Source: JAIQGF01 sp051006995 (GTDB lineage Bacteria > Acidobacteriota > Terriglobia > Terriglobales > Acidobacteriaceae). Taken from it: 64,000 nucleotides of DNA. Of this stretch, positions 60,949 through 64,000 are shown in pieces. The notes under the pieces were generated by a model. That model had not been told where the DNA came from, made no database searches, and worked only from the letters and a program-made list of their open reading frames with translations. Position 1 is the stretch's first letter. Each line of letters begins with the position of its first letter. A program made the position numbers and the translations under genes. Where the stretch lies: positions 186,001 to 250,000 of the forward strand of contig JBPCSQ010000029.1 of NCBI GenBank assembly GCA_051006995.1. The letters run 5' to 3'.

Positions 60949-61550
60949 TGCTGCCCCCTCAGAACGCGCGATTCCAAGTCTGACAGTCTGATCGGCATTC
61001 GGGCGGCCCGCGTCGTAACTTGCGTCGAATTTTCTTCCAGCATGGTTGACGCGGTCACTCCATTGGTCGCCAGGACCGAGCCGTCACCGGACTGGTAGAC
61101 GCGGAAGTGTCCCTGCATCAGTCCCACCACCACAAAGGTTCCATCCGCGGCCGCGCTCGGACGCAAGAACAGCACGGTTTGTTCGCCTGTCTGCGCGTAA
61201 CGGACACCAGCGACCTTCTGGGTATATCCTTCGGCGCTGCCGCCCAGTTGCTTCACTGTGATGGTGGGCGAAGCAGCGCCCTTGAGCGCGCGCTGCACCT
61301 CGAAAGTCGTGTAGGTAAAAATCAGGGTGTGCTCGGCGTTCCAAGCGCTGCGCGAACTGACGGCGCGTGCCTCGATTACCTGCGTCGCGGCGGCCGTCAA
61401 CTCCTCCACCGACATCGGAATCACCGTGGTGGCGGAGCAGATACTAGCTCCAAGAACCAACAGCGCCACAACGACTGCGATTGCCCGCACGTGCGGCCAC
61501 AAGCTTACTGCCGGGAGCCTGAGGCCTGGGGCCTGAAGCCTGGTTCTCAC
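60945..61550 (-). CDS. Secreted protein of unknown function in the matrixin operon
   Basis: 201 residues from GTG 61550, which overlaps the upstream stop in a GTGA. A signal anchor near residues 24-40 (AIAVVVALLVLGASICSA) precedes a domain with YTTFEVQRALKGAASPTITVKQLGG and TGEQTVLFLRPSAAADGTFVVVG. The pattern is found in other secreted acidobacterial proteins linked to matrixins, but I cannot name a family. Its ends overlap both neighbours, so expression should be tightly coupled to the protease; a role as inhibitor, chaperone or substrate is possible. Confidence 0.72.
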   Translation of the reverse strand: MRTRLQAPGLRLPAVSLWPHVRAIAVVVALLVLGASICSATTVIPMSVEELTAAATQVIEARAVSSRSAWNAEHTLIFTYTTFEVQRALKGAASPTITVKQLGGSAEGYTQKVAGVRYAQTGEQTVLFLRPSAAADGTFVVVGLMQGHFRVYQSGDGSVLATNGVTASTMLEENSTQVTTRAARMPIRLSDLESRVLRGQQ

Positions 61551-62092
61551 GGCACCACCTCCAACCCGCCGGTAAAAGTCGTGATGTCCCCATTTGCGTT
61601 TTGCAGGACGACGGTTCGGGCGCCCAGGGCCGCGCTCGGCGAAACCAGCGCCGTAAAGGTGATGCCGGGCGTGCCGTCGGTGGCGCTCGTCCCGGTGATG
61701 TCGGAGATGGTAATGTCGCTCGGTCCGCGGATGCTCACTTGCATGTTCGCGCTCAATCCGGGCCCGAACAGCAGCACGCGATTGGTTGCGCCCCGGTGAA
61801 TGATGTCGCCGGTGTTAAAGGCTCGTCCCGTACCGGTGAGTGCTGCCACACCCAGATCCTGCGTATTGGGGGGCGTCGTCGCTCCAGGAGCGATGACAGT
61901 GATGTCCACGCCGGCAGCCGTCTGCCCGCCCAGCACTCCCACGATAGCTGGACTGTTGACCGGATTGACTGCTCCCGTTCCGGTGGCCGGCGGGGTTGTA
62001 GTCGACGTGGACGGAGCCGATGAACCGCCGCCTCCGCCACCGCAGCCGGCCAGCGCCGCGCACAATACTGTGATTACCGCGATTCGACGCAC
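61547..62092 (-). CDS. Lipoprotein with IPT/TIG-like domain
   Basis: 181 residues from GTG 62092 with AGGAGA 9 nt upstream. Lipobox LCAALAGCGGGGGGSS, so the Cys is lipidated, followed by a Gly/Ser/Thr linker. From residue about 70 the sequence has beta-sandwich features (TNRVLLFGPGLSANMQVSIRGPSDITISDI), like IPT/TIG or Ig-like folds in surface proteins. It is first in the operon with the two genes above; its stop is inside the next start. Presumed surface binding role. Confidence 0.72.
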   Translation of the reverse strand: MRRIAVITVLCAALAGCGGGGGGSSAPSTSTTTPPATGTGAVNPVNSPAIVGVLGGQTAAGVDITVIAPGATTPPNTQDLGVAALTGTGRAFNTGDIIHRGATNRVLLFGPGLSANMQVSIRGPSDITISDITGTSATDGTPGITFTALVSPSAALGARTVVLQNANGDITTFTGGLEVVP

Positions 62093-62211
62093 CGATTCGG
62101 CTCTCCTGTTTCCGCTTGTGATGAGCGTCTTCCGGTTCAGAGTTGCACCTGCTTAAATCCCGAGACCGGCGCAAAACTCACAAGCCAGTCTACAATGCCG
62201 GAACCTCGGTT

Positions 62212-63255
62212 ATGATCCCATTCACTCCCGCCGAACAACGGCTCTTCCGCGCGCGCCTGCTGCGCTGGTACGCCCGCCACCGACGGCCTCTGCCATGGCG
62301 CGAGACTCGCGATCCGTACCGCATCTGGGTATCGGAAATAATGTTACAGCAGACCCGCGTCGCGGCCGTGCTCGACCACTATGCCGCCTTCCTCCGCCGC
62401 TTCCCCAGCGTTGCCGCCCTGGCGCGTGCTCCGCTCGACGATGTCCTGGCCGTCTGGAGCGGTCTGGGATATTACCGGCGCGCTCGCTCCCTGCACGCTG
62501 CGGCGCGGGTTGTCGTTCAACGGTATCGCGCAAAATTACCAGCAAACGCGGCTGAACTTCAGATGCTCCCGGGGGTCGGCCGTTACACCGCCGCCGCGAT
62601 TGCCAGTATCGCTTTCAAGGAGCCGGTGGCGGTAGTGGACGGCAACGTCGAGCGCGTCCTGTGCCGCGTGGCCGGATGGCCGCGCCGCTCCGATGCCCGC
62701 GTTTGGAATACCGCACAAGGCCTGCTCAGCCGCCGCTCCCCCGGCAACTTCAACCAGGCGATGATGGAACTCGGGGCCACCATCTGCCTCCCCGGCCGTC
62801 CCAACTGCGCGGTTTGCCCGGTGCGCGAGCTGTGCGCCTCTGCCAATGGTGTGAACCCAGGAGCGGCGGCATTGTCGCGTTCGTCGCTGGCCAAGAACGG
62901 GAAGAATACGCGACGCCGCACTCTCATCTCCTATGCTCTTGCTGCGCGCAACCGCACTGTATATCTGGTTCGGCGGAGCAGCGCGGAGTCGTTAATGCCA
63001 GGGATGTGGGAACTTCCGCAACTTCCCAACACCGGCCCACATCCGCCAAAAACGGGCAGATGCGGGGAACCCTCAGTCGAAACACCCGACTTCATCCTGC
63101 GCCACTCCATCACCATTACCGACTACACCGTTCAGGTCTGCCGCTGCGATGGTGCGGCTCTCCGCGGCGGGCGCTGGATTCACTGTACCCGCGTCCACGC
63201 CCTGCCTCTCACCGGCCTGACTCGCAGGATTCTCCGCCGCGCCGCTCTGATTTAG
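62212..63255 (+). CDS. mutY: A/G-specific adenine DNA glycosylase
   Basis: 347 residues from ATG 62212. HhH and catalytic regions are IMLQQTRVAAVLDHYAAFLRRFP (catalytic Glu near the start) and LPGVGRYTAAAIASIAF with VDGNVERVLCRV. The [4Fe-4S] cluster motif is C-x6-C-x2-C-x5-C (ICLPGRPNCAVCPVRELC). The C-terminal NUDIX-like domain, which reads 8-oxoguanine, starts near 255. It removes adenine paired with 8-oxoG. A longer frame reaches 62143 but overlaps a weak region. Confidence 0.96.
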   Translation: MIPFTPAEQRLFRARLLRWYARHRRPLPWRETRDPYRIWVSEIMLQQTRVAAVLDHYAAFLRRFPSVAALARAPLDDVLAVWSGLGYYRRARSLHAAARVVVQRYRAKLPANAAELQMLPGVGRYTAAAIASIAFKEPVAVVDGNVERVLCRVAGWPRRSDARVWNTAQGLLSRRSPGNFNQAMMELGATICLPGRPNCAVCPVRELCASANGVNPGAAALSRSSLAKNGKNTRRRTLISYALAARNRTVYLVRRSSAESLMPGMWELPQLPNTGPHPPKTGRCGEPSVETPDFILRHSITITDYTVQVCRCDGAALRGGRWIHCTRVHALPLTGLTRRILRRAALI

Positions 63256-63294
63256 AATCAGTACCTGAGTACCTAAGAGAGCAGTGGAGGATCG

Positions 63295-63789
63295 ATGCCG
63301 GCTCTTGCCGCGGGGAAGATGGCCCCGGATATCTTGTTGCCCGACATGCATGGCAAGCAGTTCTCCTTGCGGAGCGCGCTCCAGCATGGCCCGGTCCTGT
63401 TGGCGTTCTTCAAGATTTCCTGCCCCATTTGCCAATACACGATGCCTTTCCTGGAGCGCATTTGTCGCGCGCTCGGCCTCAAGGCGCAGGTTCTCGGCGT
63501 ATCGCAGAACGACAAAAAGGACACCGCGCATTTCCTGCGCGAGTACGGCATCAGCTTTCCCGTCTTACTCGAAGATTCGTCGCATTACCCGGCCTCGAAT
63601 GCGTTCCGCATCACCAACGTGCCCACTTTGTTCCTGATCGCGCCCGACGGTGAAATCGAGGTTTCCAGCGTGGGCTGGTCGAAGCAGGACGTAGAAGACA
63701 TTAACCGCCGTCTCGCCCAAGCGCTATCGGCCAAACCGGCGCCGGTATTTCATCGTGGCGAGCAGGTTGAAGATTTCAAGGCCGGCTGA
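63295..63789 (+). CDS. Thioredoxin-fold peroxiredoxin-like protein
   Basis: 164 residues, ATG start with GGAGG 4 nt before. PVLLAFFKISCPICQYTMPF carries CxxC (Cys43, Cys46). GVSQNDKKDTAHFLREYGISFPVLLEDSS and FRITNVPTLFLIAPDGEIEV with the cis-Pro complete the thioredoxin fold. The AhpC/TSA and TlpA-like families share this arrangement. There is no signal peptide, so it likely acts in the cytoplasm in thiol redox or peroxide reduction. It follows mutY by 39 nt and may share its transcript. Confidence 0.88.
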   Translation: MPALAAGKMAPDILLPDMHGKQFSLRSALQHGPVLLAFFKISCPICQYTMPFLERICRALGLKAQVLGVSQNDKKDTAHFLREYGISFPVLLEDSSHYPASNAFRITNVPTLFLIAPDGEIEVSSVGWSKQDVEDINRRLAQALSAKPAPVFHRGEQVEDFKAG

Positions 63790-63841
63790 CACTCGATGAA
63801 CTGACCCGCAGTTTGCGGGCATAAAGAAAACCAAGGGTTTT

Positions 63842-63870
63842 GTCATTCCGGGCGCAGCGAGAGATCTGCT
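63842..63870. repeat. Dispersed repeat unit
   Basis: GTCATTCCGGGCGCAGCGAG and following bases belong to the family seen at 43631, 45381, 49353 and 49406. Confidence 0.5.
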
Positions 63871-63898
63871 GTAGCTCACCGCTCGATACGAGGAGTTC

Positions 63899-64000
63899 AT
63901 GCGCAAAACAGCACTGATCCTTCTAATTTCCGCGATCCTGTCTACTTCCCTGTTCGCCCAGACCAAGACGGCAAAAGCAGCCAAAGCTCCGCACGTGGCC
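63899..64000 (+). CDS. Start of a secreted protein, cut by the window edge
   Basis: ATG 63899 with AGGAG 3 nt before. The 34 visible residues form a signal peptide (KTALILLISAILSTSLFAQ) and the beginning of a Lys/Ala-rich segment (TKTAKAAKAPHVA). No stop before the edge; the product is unknown. Confidence 0.7.
   Translation, partial: MRKTALILLISAILSTSLFAQTKTAKAAKAPHVA

Overview
The window looks like a chromosomal segment of a GC-rich (about 60 %) member of the Acidobacteriota, probably class Terriglobia. That is an inference from gene content: many secreted proteins of the Leu-Pro-Asn-Ala-Pro-Ser type, a sortilin-like BNR propeller exoprotein, radical SAM proteins resembling membrane-spanning-lipid synthases, and many GTG/TTG starts. 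No rRNA, tRNA, CRISPR array or transposase gene was found.

Region 1 (1-2.5 kb): prolyl-tRNA synthetase and a small membrane protein on the minus strand. Region 2 (2.8-29.2 kb): a large Wzx/Wzy-type exopolysaccharide locus. It holds six recognisable cytoplasmic glycosyltransferases, three methyltransferases, RmlD-like reductase, an AsnB-type amidotransferase, an extended SDR epimerase, a WecA-like initiating transferase fused to a PglF/CapD-like membrane domain, a Wzx flippase, a GT-C-like membrane protein with an extra N-terminal domain, a polysaccharide deacetylase, Wza export protein, a small surface protein with its own promoter and terminator, a Wzy/WaaL ligase-polymerase, a TPR protein and a Wzc tyrosine autokinase. 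Together they would build a lipid-linked repeat unit, flip it, polymerise it and export it under Wzc control.

Region 3 (29.4-45.7 kb) is mostly housekeeping: ferredoxin-NADP reductase-like protein, GlmS, PurS, three tandem DUF1059-type mini-proteins, a LytTR response regulator, thiolase, RlmB-like rRNA methyltransferase, a peptidase-MA-like protein with a changed active site, a beta-CASP nuclease, TrpD, an Arg/Gly-tailed pseudo-receiver, a DehI-like protein, a HIT protein and RlpA. The intergenic DNA carries several repeat families. Region 4 (45.9-55.6 kb): two radical SAM proteins of the Tes/Mss-like type, separated by an oppositely oriented BNR propeller exoprotein, then a four-helix-bundle (S23/IVP) gene bracketed by 22-nt inverted repeats. 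Region 5 (55.8-59.9 kb): a minor-pilin operon (FimT/GspH, PilV, PilW, PilX types) ending in a coiled-coil protein and a strong terminator. Region 6 (60.0-64.0 kb): a three-gene translationally coupled operon for secreted proteins ending in a matrixin-type protease, then MutY, a thioredoxin-fold protein and the start of a secreted protein cut by the window edge.

The most unusual items are the WecA-PglF-like fusion, the in-frame joining of a small single-TM domain to the GT-C-like protein, the paired Tes-like radical SAM proteins, the inverted-repeat-flanked four-helix gene, and the peptidase with His-Gln-x-x-His in place of His-Glu-x-x-His. All coordinates and motifs were read by eye; no database search was run.
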